From Closterium sp. NIES-65 (taxonomy: Eukaryota > Streptophyta > Zygnematophyceae > Desmidiales > Closteriaceae), in contig CANXME010002559.1 in assembly GCA_948144175.1 (NCBI GenBank), forward strand, positions 1,364,001-1,428,000: a stretch of DNA of 64,000 nucleotides, written 5' to 3'. The notes beneath the pieces were generated by a model that saw nothing but the letters and a program-made list of their open reading frames with translations, searched no databases and had not been told where the DNA came from. The translations under genes were made by a program, and so were the position numbers. This document shows, piece after piece, positions 53,801-64,000 of this stretch (position 1 is the stretch's first letter; every line of letters starts with the position of its first letter).

Positions 53801-56756
53801 ACAGGCTCACACGCACTTTCACATGGCCCCTGTTGCAAGGAAAAGGGAACACGGGTTGTTAATATGTATCAGCAAGCACGTGGAGTTGAATTCAACAAAA
53901 AACACCTGAGAATGAAGAATCCTTATGTTTCCATTCACGACATGCACATCTCTTCTGTCCTGCACTCTGACTGCCCAGCCTGACGTGCCCGAGAGGAAAC
54001 GCATGCCTCGACTCGACAGGTCAAGCACTTACCTGGAAGTGAACTTGATGGCGTTGGAGAGGAGATTCAGCAGCACCTGGCGCAGCCTGCTGGGGTCCCC
54101 AACCACAAGCGAGGGCACGGCTGGATCCACGTCAACGAGGAGCTGAATGCAGGGCGGGCAGCATGGCATGTCCGTGCATGAGGAAAAGATAGGAGGAGAC
54201 ATGTACGTAGTAAGAGGGAGGGGTGGGCGGAGACGTGTGAAGGGTAAGAAAGGGAGAAGGGAAGAGACCTGTGCATGTCAAAAAAAAGGAGGAGACAGAC
54301 TGGCACAAGTGTGAGAATCATGTGAGGGCGGAACAGGAGAAGCAATTGTGGCAGCAGAGGAATGAGATGCAGCAGGGGATGGGGAGAATCCTTCAAGAAA
54401 CAGGAAGCACAGAAAGGGGGGAGGGAGATCCAGGGCTGCGAGCGAGACAGAGAGCAGAGCAGACACCTGGATGCCCTTTTGCAGCACGAGCACATGCACG
54501 GTCGATTCCGCTTCAGCCACCACAGCCCGCAGGTTGAACGGAACGGCCTCCAGCTGCAGCGAGTGCGCCTCCATCTTGCTTATATCCAGCACGTCCGATA
54601 TGATCCTCAGCAGCGAGTCCCCCGACGTGCGGATTACCTGCATTGACGACAACAAACAAGCACCGACTGAGCCTCCATCTTGCTTCTATCCAGCACGCCT
54701 CATACACTTTTGAGTCGACACAAAAGCATCTTGCCAATATCCAGCACACCGGATATAATCCCCAGACAGTGAGTTCCCTGACAGCAAGCCCCCAGTGAAT
54801 CACCTCGAGGAGCGACCGTTGCTCGTTGCTCAGCGGGGTTTGCAACAGCAGGTCTGCTACACCGATGACGCCATTCATGGGGGTGCGGATCTCGTGGCTG
54901 ATTTTGGCGAGGAACTCGCTCTTGGACGCGTTGGCGCGCTCCGCGTTCTCCCGCGCCTTGAGCAGCGCCTGCTCGTGCTGCTTTATGTCTGTGAGGTCGT
55001 GCCACACGGTCACAAAGTGGCTGCGCCCGTTGGCTTGCACGCACTGCCAGGTTAGCGTGTGGGGGAGGGGGGAAGCGTGTGGGGGAGGGAGGGATGGGGG
55101 GTGAGAAGGGAGGGGCAGGGTGGGGTGGGAGAGGTGTGCGTGCAGGGAGAGAGGGGTTGGGAGGGGTGTAGTGTAGTGTAGGTGATTGAAATGAGAAGAC
55201 AGAGACCCACGTAATCCAGTGCCCATGATCCCGCGCAACAAGCACACTTCAGGGACCATGCCCCAGACCACATCACACATGCCACACCCTGAACTCACGA
55301 ACCTAGCGCACCTGAACTTTTACTAGGACCGGAATGAGGGTTTTATCCGACGCATAGTGCCACCACTCGCCAATGGCAGAGCCTCCTCCTGAGAGCACCG
55401 GGCGGCTGAACTGAGCCAACTTGTCGGCAGATCTTGTCCCGTCTGGCTGGAACTCGGGCGTCAGGCTGGCAACGTCTACCTTGCCTGCAATCTCGGATTT
55501 ATCCTTGAATTTCAGGATCTTGACGGCTGCTTCGTTGCATTCCTGAATTACCATGTCGTCAGAAACGATGAAAACCGGGTCCTGAGGCAAGCAGGTTGAG
55601 GGATTGAGGCACGGAGGACGCTCCATGCAACGGATTAAAGTAGATAAAAAGCATCACAAATGTGGTGGAAAGTGCCAGTTCTAGGATCCAACATGCAGTG
55701 TAACCCCAATTCTCACAGGCTTGATATCTATTCCATTGCACACATTAACGTGAGCCTTACCATGGACATTTCAAATATTCTTCTGAACTTCTCATTCTCC
55801 TGCCCTGTCTTAAGAGTCTCTTCAACCAGTTTCAGCCGGTGCAGAAAGGTATCTGGATTTTCAAACAATGACGGAGGATCAAACTCTCCAAATGATGCTC
55901 CGCAGAGCTTGAAGCACCTTCTGAGCCCTCCCAATAGTTGCTCCTGTAACAGTTACAGTTAAGTTGGACAGACTACTAGAAGTGGTAAGGTCAGAAAGGA
56001 AACAGATCAGAGCAGCTTGCCTCACGAGGTATTCCTTATGCTTCATAAAAGGCAAAAAGGAAACAGGAAAAAAGAAGAACCGAGAGAGAGGTACAGTGAA
56101 AAAAAATACAGAGTACACACAATGTGCAGGCAGTGGTTTCGTCGCTACGTACTTCAGCAGTTTTCCGCGTGGAGATGTCATGGAACACGCAACAATATGA
56201 CGAGACTGGCCCATCCGCGGAATTTGCTAGGACCGGTTTCATGGAGACATCGAACCATGCAGTGCCGCCATTGTGACATCTCAGGCGAAGCTCGAACGCT
56301 GCTTTTTGGAGAGCCTTCTTCAGTGCACTCTGTGGGAAATGAAACGGCAACACAAGCTTGGATCAAGAGATCATGATTTGAGATTTTACTGATACAATCC
56401 AAGGGACGGCGCCTATATGGTACTCTCTAGGGGACACAGTGCACAGACACTCGGAGATGGATGTACGTGCCTGAAAACGGCTCCTGTGGTTGCAATCTAT
56501 GATCTCTTCGAACGGACGATGGATGATATCGCACTGGTCATAACCAAGCACTTTACAAAACGCCGAACTGCAGGAAAAAAAACAGTCAAGAATCTCTCAA
56601 CGGTAAAACCGTGAAGAGTAATGTTGATGCATCGTTGCGAAATACTGGAGCACGTGCAGCAGCACACCTGCAATCTGTTATATCCCCGTGCGTAGATATA
56701 AGGGCGACGCAAGCTACATCTGAAAGCGCCGGCTGTTGTGAGTCACGCAATGCCAT
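50867..56756 (-). CDS. PAS-containing hybrid histidine kinase A (PHK-like)
   Basis: A two-component sensor kinase with about 12 exons. PAS-like region 1: [12 protein letters not shown], then [20 protein letters not shown] and [17 protein letters not shown] 2: [20 protein letters not shown] to [19 protein letters not shown]. Phosphoacceptor H-box: [20 protein letters not shown]. ATPase: N box [19 protein letters not shown]1 [12 protein letters not shown] box FQPFTQ, G2 [16 protein letters not shown]. Receiver: [42 protein letters not shown]; all catalytic residues are present. The start is uncertain (ATG 56756 is the best seen). It has a low-complexity insertion of about 300 residues before G1 and a frameshifted spare copy of the G2 exon. 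Architecture and sequence resemble the PAS-histidine kinases of mosses and liverworts. Confidence 0.88.
52455..52545 (-). pseudogene. Decayed duplicate of the kinase A G2-box exon
   Basis: Encodes [20 protein letters not shown] after an acceptor CTGCAG, like the intact exon at about 52395-52310. The copy has a 2-nt length difference (GTGTGGCGCTCATG versus GTGACGCTCATG) that breaks the frame before ALMGGTIS. Confidence 0.85.
53155..53345 (-). repeat. Degenerate coding repeats with GAGACGCCTCAA palindrome
   Basis: Repeated [14 protein letters not shown] / [16 protein letters not shown] units of about 50 bp lie inside the kinase A insertion. TCTTGAGACGCCTCAAAAG (53161-53179) lies at the border of the repeat array. 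Confidence 0.8.
54568..54850 (-). repeat. Triplicated kinase A exon segment with palindrome
   Basis: CATCTTGCT..ATATCCAGCAC occurs at about 54577, 54677 and 54727. The first copy is the intact exon ([13 protein letters not shown]). CTTTTGAGTCGACACAAAAG (54707-54726) separates copies 2 and 3. Parts of the flanking TGCGG..TTCACCTCGAGG also repeat. Confidence 0.88.
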
Positions 56757-57506
56757 TTTATCCTTCCTGGTTATGGAGGAACCAGTCAAGAAACGAGCAA
56801 AGGAACTGTTAATTCGCCAAGCAGTCAAGGATGGCCCGCCGGTTGAGAAGTGTCCAGCATCAAATCACAGAAAAGGGGTCAACCTGCCTCCCAAACCTTG
56901 GTGTACGATTCGCACTTCGGGTCATAAACAATGTGGAATACTTTCCTCCAGAGGAGGCTTGTTCTGTTGCCTGGGAATTGCTCGATCCTTGCTCGAAGGT
57001 CATTCATGGAGGGAGATACGACTTCCTCTTGATTTGATGCTGCCTGGGGATTCCATGCTGTAAGGGGTTGCTCTTCTCTGCCTTATCACTGCTGAATCTG
57101 ATACAGCGACGCTCTGCTCAAGAACGACAAGCACCAGCCATCAATTACTGTGGAGAGGAGCTCGAGGTTGACAATGGAGGTAAGGGAGGTTGGAGCAGAT
57201 AAATCTGCGCCGCTGATCGCTGCACACGTGGCTCAGTGCGGCATTCTGCGGTGGTTATGCCAACCAGGCCAAGTTGTGCCAATCAGGCCAACTTCAGGTG
57301 GTGCACGTCTTTGTTGTGAACCCTAGATTTCTCTGATGCTTCCCCTCCCCTCGTTCCGATGGGCAATCCAAACTGGCCCCGAGTTAGTTGAGGTTTGTTG
57401 GTTCGCGAGAGTACATGCCATAGAGTTCGCGCTCCGAACAGCGAAATGAAGTTCTGAGGTCTATAAAACTAGAATATACACATTGCAAGTACTGGTATAA
57501 AAAAAC
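56757..57506. other. Intergenic region between the two kinase genes
   Basis: 5' flank of kinase A and 3' flank of kinase B. The plus-strand open frame here is antisense to the kinase A N-terminus. Nothing else is seen. Confidence 0.5.
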
Positions 57507-60500
57507 TCACTCCAAGTCATCCTGCTCAGCAGCATGATCCTCACAACCACCTTGCAACAAACTACAAGGTTCAAGCACACTCAAAAGATGCTGTAACCTC
57601 ACTGGCTTGGTCAAGAAGGCATCCATTCCAGCCTGGCCACATTGGTCACGATCATGCTGGAGGGCACTTGCTGTCAATGCTACGATCACGGGCCGGCTCA
57701 GGGAATGGTAAGGCTTGAAAAAACAGGTCATTTGAAAATCACTTCCCTTCCAGCACTCTGGGCAAATTCTGTTCACTGGATCATGCTTAAGCTGGCGGAT
57801 TTGTTGCGTAGCCTCAAACCCATCCATCTTTGGCATGTGAACATCCTGCAAAATATTTCAAACATAGGTAACAAGAGAACAATGAAAGCAAATACGCCAG
57901 CCTCTTTGCATGACTAATCCATGACAAATCAAGCCATCATTGCCCCCATTCCCCCCCTTCCCCTTCCCCTCGCCCCCATCTCCCCCACCTCTTTAACCTC
58001 CAGCTCTCCAGATTTAGACCAGCTGACAGACTCACCATGAAGATGACGTCATACTCCTTGGCTTGGCATGCTTCCACCGCCTTGACCCCATCCTCTGCCA
58101 CGTCACAGGTGACCTGCAGGCTGCCCAGCAGCCTCACCACCACCATTCGGTTCACCGGATTGTCCTCCACCACCAGACACCTCAGCCCTGCAAACGAGCG
58201 CAGCTCTACCAAAGGAGACGGGGACTCCAGGGAGGTTGAATGGGGTATTGAGACATGCAGGGGAGGAAGGTGCACTGATGCTTCTGCAAGTCCAGGAACA
58301 AAATTGTTCCTTCCTGAGGTGAGCATCCGAGGAGAAATCTCTGGTGGTGGGCCTGAAGCTGTCTCTGGTACTCGAAATGGCAGTGTGAAGGAGAACGTTG
58401 AGCCTTGACCAAGTGTGGACGAGATTGATATTTTACCGCCCATGAGGGTCACAAGGGACTGGCAGATAGCTAGGCCCAGCCCTGTGCCTCCGTACTTCCT
58501 TGAGGTTGACTCATCTGCCTGTAAAAACAATTCGATATGTATTAACAACAATTGTTTTAATAGAACACTTCAAACTGCCAAAATCCAGCCACATTATTGT
58601 GCACATACCTGTGTGAACGGTTGAAAAAGCGTCGGAATCATGTCCTCAGATATTCCAATTCCAGTGTCAGACACCTCAAATTGAATGAGAGAGATCGTGG
58701 GGTCACTTCTCTGCGTAGAATCCTTAGCATCACCCAGTAACCTGATCCGCTTTCCAGGCTCCTTACCCTCCGCCCCTGTCATTGTCACAAGAAGAAACAA
58801 TTAGGACAAATTCACCACTAAATCCTTCCTTGTAGATTCAAAGTTCCTTACTGACAGGATGAAGTGCATGGTGACAGACGGGGATGGACTGTCAGCGAAT
58901 CCTTGGGGTCCTTGATAAAGGCTCGTAGTTCGATTCTGCCACTGTTGACAAATGGAAGTCAATATTGCCACAAAGAAAGAAAAACAAAACAAAAGAAAAC
59001 AAAAACACACACACACACACACACACACACTGAAGCAACGTCTCCCAATCTTAATACCTCTCGGTGAATTTGATTGCATTGGAAAGCAGGTTGAGCAAAA
59101 TTTGGCGAATCCTGGTAGGGTCTCCAATGACCTCCGAAGGAAGGGCATCCTCGACAAAAGCGTTGAGCTGTTGACATTGCAGAAGAAAGAAACAGTTGGA
59201 GGAATAATCGTGGTTGAGAAAAAATATACTGGACAACAAGGAGTGCGGAAGTGTGGCATACCTCTAGGTCCTTCTGCAGTGCTAACACCCGAACTGAGGA
59301 CAGTGATTCATCAATGGCTTCTCTGAGGCTGCAGGGTATGGATTCCAACGCTATGGAACGAGCCTCGATCTTGCTGATATCAAGCACATCAGAGATGATA
59401 TTTAGAAGAGTCTCTCCTGATGAGCGAACCACCTCCAGGTATGATCGTTGCTCCTCTGTCAATTCGGTCCTTAGGAGCAGTTCAGTAACGCCAATCACGC
59501 CTGGCAGCATACTCAACATGAAGCATTATAAATGATGTAAGAATGTTGAATTCCTAAAAAGAAGGCATTCCAGGCGGATTCAAGAAACAATCACCAACCA
59601 TTCATGGGTGTCCTGATTTCGTGGCTAATGTTAGCCAGAAACTGGCTCTTGGCTTGGCTAGCAGCCTCTGCAGCCTCCTTCGCTTTCTCTAACTCAGCCT
59701 CACGTCTCTTGATTTCAGTCAGGTCATGCCATACGCAGACCATATAGTTTTTCCCATTAGAAACGACATTCTGTAGCAATAAAACGAACACATTTGGTTA
59801 GGCCTGGAGAAAATAGACCAAGCCAAGCGACCATGATGCACAAACAAGCATGTACCTGAACTTTCACAAGAACTGGAAAGAGCGTCCCCTCTGCATTGTA
59901 GTGCCACCATTCTCCCGTGACCGTTTCTCCAGCGAACAAAGGCTGGCAAAACCCCTGGAGCTTTTCTAGTGTCCTCGAGCCATCTGGCTGAAATTCTGGA
60001 GACACCATCGGCACCGTGAGCTTCTGTACAATCTCGGACATGTCGTTGAGCTTCAAAATGCGAAGAGCAGCCTCGTTACACTGATGTACCGTTGTGTCTT
60101 CTCCTATCAAGAATATCGGGTCCTGCTCAGGCAAGTGACGGCCACGCTACGCTTATGCTCTGACGTCCAGAAAAGTGAACCCATGACCAATTAAGCAAGA
60201 ACTCACCATGGACATCTCAAATATCCGTCTAAATTTCTCGCTTTCCAACCCAGCCTCAAGGGCTAGTTTCAGTTGGGACACTGGCTCCCGAAGACCCTTG
60301 TCACTTGCTGCAGACGCTTTTTCCTGATATGCATTCGACCGTGAACTAGCAAGAGCGAAACACTCTTTGAGAGCATTCTGAGCAATATCCTGCGTAGAAA
60401 CAGGGCTATGGTAAGTGCGCAGAGAAGAGTCATAACAGGCTCGTACAAAACGATTTCCTGACCTCGACTCTTCTCCATCGCGATATGTCGTGAAATACAC

Positions 60501-60915
60501 AAACGAACTGTGACGGCTCGCCGTTACGTCCGCATCTTGTCAGCTTCGCTTCGAACCATGCGAAGTCGGCCAAGTGGCGAGAAATTCGCAGGTCAATACA
60601 TGTTCTCTCTTGCCCCACCCCAAGTGCACTCTGCGTCATTAAACAACCTAATTAGAAAAGCTATTTCAGCGAACGAAACTGATATCGCTAAGGATGCTTT
60701 ACCTGGACGCAATCCCTCTCATCTCCATGTACGAAGTTCAAGAAATTGTTGCCTACAGTTTCCTCCTCCGCCAAGCCTACTATCTTGCAAAAAGCAGGAG
60801 TGCAACCTAGAATTTTGCCGTCTGATGACAGAACTAATGCTGGAACGAGGCGTTCCATCCCAAGCAGCAACGGAGAATCTTGGATTGCCCTCACAAGCAT
60901 CTTCGTCCGCTTCAT
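57507..60915 (-). CDS. PAS-containing hybrid histidine kinase B (PHK-like)
   Basis: A complete-looking paralogue of kinase A with 11 exons. Exon 1 (60915-60703): [23 protein letters not shown] start [19 protein letters not shown]. Exon 2 (60630-60463): [11 protein letters not shown] to [14 protein letters not shown]. Exon 3 (60389-60207): linker ending FRRIFEMSM. Exon 4 (60122 to about 59857): PAS 2 [20 protein letters not shown]. Exon 5: [20 protein letters not shown] and H-box [15 protein letters not shown]. Exon 6: dimerisation helix. Exon 7: N box [17 protein letters not shown]. Later exons: [49 protein letters not shown], then [28 protein letters not shown]. All key residues are intact. 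It lacks the large insertion of kinase A. It likely senses a signal through its PAS domains and feeds a phosphorelay; the ligand is unknown. Confidence 0.9.
58998..59030. repeat. (AC)n microsatellite
   Basis: About 14 dinucleotide units in a kinase B intron. Confidence 0.97.
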
Positions 60916-61866
60916 GCAACTCAAAGCGAATTCGAGAGCTTTACCTACGACTATGAACAGGCCGCACGGCAGCTAAGTAGTCGTGTGTTTGAAGAGGTGT
61001 CAAGAGAACGAAATGATCCCACTCCATTACCAACGAGTTCCAGCTCCTTCAACCAAGATTACTCGGGTCGAAGTGTCTTGTTTAGACATTGTGATTGCCA
61101 GTCTTGTTTGATCGGTGCTGGGCTGTGTTGGCTTCTCTTCCTCACGTATGGGTTGTTGGGTTGGGGGAAATCTCTCACACGGGTTGGGCTTGGACGGCGG
61201 CGGCAAGCGCTGTATCTTGGATCAGGTCAGCTTGTGAACTTTTCCAACATGCTTCCCAACGGAGCTGACAGCCCAGACTGGCGGCATTACCGATCGCTCG
61301 CTCCCAGTAAAGTCAACAACGGTCTGCCCGATGGGCTGAACTTTTTTAGGATGCTTCCATCCAACCCATTGGCACCAACTTGTGGAGGAGAATCCATCAA
61401 TACAGTACAGAGGCACCAAACCCCAAGCGTGCAACACGGGCTGCATTCGATAAAAAGGCATTCGTCCAGAATCACGATTCCATAAACGTGGAACCTCTAC
61501 AGAAGCAAGAGTGCAAAAAATTATGCACTCGACTAAAAAGCTCAATGGAAATTGAGAACTCGGAAAACACCTTAGAACCGTTCGATTTGAGTTGATCGTG
61601 AGGTGTACAATACCTGAACAAATTTCCCGCCATCACTGGCACGGCTGTCAGGTGCCACCAATCAATGAGGCGGCTCCCGCGCAAAGACGCCAAAACCTGC
61701 TTTGCTCAAACTCGGCGATTTTCGGTAACTCTGCTCACGAAACAAGTGTCGTGCTCGGCAGGACCTGATCTTCCCCTGGCGAAGCAGAATCCTCTCGCCA
61801 ACTTCCAGCCATGCGAACTGACAACCATAAGGTCCGCCGTGTTTGGCTAAGCAGCAGAAAGCAATT

Positions 61867-61952
61867 GCTCCACCCCGCTGAGATTCACACAATCACCCAC
61901 CAGCCACCACCCCGCTGAGATTCGCACATTCACCCACCAGCCAGCAATTGCT
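61867..61952. repeat. Duplicated 40-bp unit between GCAATTGCTCC copies
   Basis: CACCCCGCTGAGATTC.CAC and the following TCACCCACCAGCCA occur twice. The pair is bracketed by direct repeats of GCAATTGCTCC at 61860 and 61945. Confidence 0.85.
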
Positions 61953-62825
61953 CCCTTCTTGCTCCGTCCCTAGGAATTGCCACTATCGCCACCAGCCCAT
62001 TCCAGTTCTTTCCCTGAACCTCGAAAATTCATCTCACACTCGTTTCCATGGCGTCGTCGCATTCTTTGAGTTTTTGGGCGGGTGACATCCTATTAGCCTT
62101 ATCACCTTGTTAAATTCTTAATATCGCCGTCTAGGGCTTGAACAGCGGGTCGTTCGACGGGAAGCACCGACCTCAATCGTATCATTCTTCATTATAGATC
62201 TTTATTCCGAGTCGGAAGAACCTTCGGACTTATCAATCGGTGCATATCTCCTTGATCGCTCGGAAGTAGATTCTCTCGTTTCGTACTCTGAGGTGAGGCG
62301 ACTGCGTTGACGAAAGCAGTTAGACGTCCGCGACAGCTGTTACCTCGAAAAAGCGACGCTAGTAGTTTCCACCTGTCTCAACGATCTAGCCTTAGCAACT
62401 TGGAGTGAAAACGGACTGGAGCAGTAGGAGCGTGGTAGCGATTGGCTCTACTGGTTATATTGGAAAAAGGAGGAAGTCGAACCTTTGTTAAAGCTCCAGT
62501 GTACATTTGTCAGTAAGGTTGAGGGTTTTACAGTGTGACTCACAGTTTTGGGGCAACTTTTCAAGTTCCCAAGGATTTTGAACCCCTCCTTTCAAATGTA
62601 TGCCAGAGCTGTTGTAGCAGTTTTTCCAGGATGCTTGGTCTGGTAATGCTCGCCTTCACGATATCAATCACGTCTGCTCAAGCCGAGAAATTCCGCATTT
62701 TATTGAATCGCGTCCTGCTTACGGGAGACGTCGCGCCCTGGCTGGGAGTGCGGAACGGACGGAGCATCAAAGGAGTGTGGTGGTGATTAATTTCCTAGCA
62801 TCGCCGAATGACTAGAGTTGTCGCA

Positions 62826-62885
62826 TCTTGGTGAATCGCAACGTCGCATCTTGCTGAATCGCAGCGCCGCATCTTGCTGAATCTC
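62826..62885. repeat. 22-bp tandem repeat (CGCATCTTGCTGAATCGCA)
   Basis: Three imperfect units. Confidence 0.9.
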
Positions 62886-63000
62886 GTCTGGTCGACGCGA
62901 GATCGAGCTTTCAGCTATCAAGTGTCAGCGTCGTTCAATCGGACAGCAAAACGGAAGATGAGCCTTGACGCGAGACGGTCGACGAGTGACCGACGGCGAG

Positions 63001-63118
63001 CAGCGAACGACGACAGACGTACGACGAGCAGCGAACGACGACAGACGTACGACGAGCAGCGAACGACGACAGATGTACGACGAAAAGTGAACGACGACAG
63101 ACGTACGACGAGCAGCGA
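63001..63118. repeat. 28-bp tandem repeat
   Basis: Four units of GCGAACGACGACAGACGTAC plus GACGAGCA; the third has GAAAAG. Confidence 0.93.
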
Positions 63119-64000
63119 ACGGATGGCAAGCGACGGAAGACGAGAGATGGACGACTAGCAGCGAACGACGGGAGACGGAAGGCGTCGCGAGTGAGACGTC
63201 CGACCGAAACCGGCGACCAGCGAGCAACGACGCACGGCAAACGGCGCGCAACGAGTGCCGAGCGACACGCCTCCATGACCAGCGACGGACGAGAGCGTTG
63301 ATGAAAAAGCTTTGCCGTTCGGCCACAGCTACTTCTCGTTAAGTGCTCCGAACTTCACTCCCGTTTCAGATTCATTCTAAATTGTGTTGTCTTTCTGTGG
63401 GAGTGTGAGGGCTTGTGGCAATGGTGGGCCGTGGCACAAGGCAGCTGAGCGCATGTAGAAAGAGCTGTAGGGGATTAGAATAGAATGCATTCATCCTCAT
63501 GCCCGCGTCCTCCTCCTCCTCAGTCCCCCCTTGCAAGCTCGCTCGCTGCCAAACTGCCACGGGCTGCCATCGCCACACTCCCTTCGCCTCCCACGCTCCT
63601 CCCAACCTCTCCTGTGCCGTGCTGCCATCTGCTTCAAGTTTCCCAATGCTCATAAATTTCCACGTCATGCTTGCCGCTTCATCATTCTAGCTTAATTTCC
63701 TGCGCTACGCCAATCTCTTTGCATTTCCTTCTCGCCGTGCCTTGTTCCCCATCCATCTTCTGGCCTCAGGTCGAATGGAGTGCAGGCGGAATTGCAGCGA
63801 GCTGGGTGCGACGCGACGATGTGCAGAATGGTGACGCGACGGTGTGCGAAACGGCGACGATATGAGTTGTGTGCGACATTGCGCGGAATGGCGAGTTGCT
63901 GGGCGGCGTCGGTGACGTGCGGAATGGCTAGTTGCTGCGTGCGACGGTGTGCGGAATGGTGATGCTGCTGCTTGCTGCTCCTCCCTCGGACGAGTCACTT

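Larger units (their letters stand above)
60916..64000. other. Region without recognisable genes
   Basis: Open frames are short and of unknown type. Contents seen: promoter side of kinase B, a duplicated 40-bp unit (61867-61948), a 22-bp repeat (62826-62885), a 28-bp repeat (63001-63118), and a degenerate GTGCGGAATGG repeat from about 63800 to 63960. The last resembles a decayed minisatellite. Confidence 0.5.

Noticed and set aside
62925..63326. Arg/Ser-rich open frames near the end of the window
   Set aside because: They are driven by the 28-bp repeat; no start context or motif supports a gene.

Overview
The window is nuclear DNA of a photosynthetic eukaryote of the streptophyte lineage. Genes are split by GT-AG introns and several families are plant-specific: a double B-box protein of the BBX18/BBX19 type, a COP1-interacting-protein-7-like protein, an EMB8-like hydrolase fused to a CAAX-type protease, and PAS hybrid histidine kinases like those described from mosses and liverworts. 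Long Ala/Pro/Gln/Ser-rich insertions inside otherwise conserved proteins, together with GC-rich coding sequence, suggest a streptophyte alga (for example Zygnematophyceae-like). A bryophyte cannot be excluded, and the species cannot be named from this sequence.

Layout. 0-5 kb: a tRNA-Asp gene (-), an unrecognised 378-residue single-exon gene (+) and a Ser-rich unrecognised gene (-). 5-10 kb: gene-poor DNA with a 101-bp tandem duplication, a small terminal-inverted-repeat element and a non-autonomous LTR element with an initiator-tRNA-like primer site. 10.3-15 kb: a BBX gene (-) whose exons are surrounded by partial copies. 18-31 kb: a very large EMB8/CAAX-protease gene (+) with about a dozen internal exon-sized duplications. 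31.4-34.3 kb: a LysM gene (-). 35-36.4 kb: CCDC124 (-). 37-43.7 kb: a CIP7-like gene (-). 45.2-50.6 kb: a nearly intact, recent Ty3/gypsy chromovirus (-) with a 5-bp target duplication and a candidate -1 ribosomal frameshift site. 50.9-60.9 kb: two tandem paralogous PAS-histidine kinase-receiver genes (-). 61-64 kb: no recognisable gene, only short tandem repeats.

The most unusual signal runs across genes. Exon-sized stretches of about 20-240 bp are locally duplicated again and again, usually with one intact exon beside truncated or frameshifted copies. Short palindromes of the form CTTTTGAG-n4-CTCAAAAG sit at the junctions of many of these duplications. In one place the duplicated partner provides an empty site, which shows that the palindrome was inserted together with a 7-bp duplication of its target. 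This looks like a dispersed insertion or repair signature that generates tandem duplications, and I do not recognise it as a described element.

Exon boundaries given here were placed by eye from conserved protein motifs and splice signals. Where exons are duplicated I cannot tell which copy is used.
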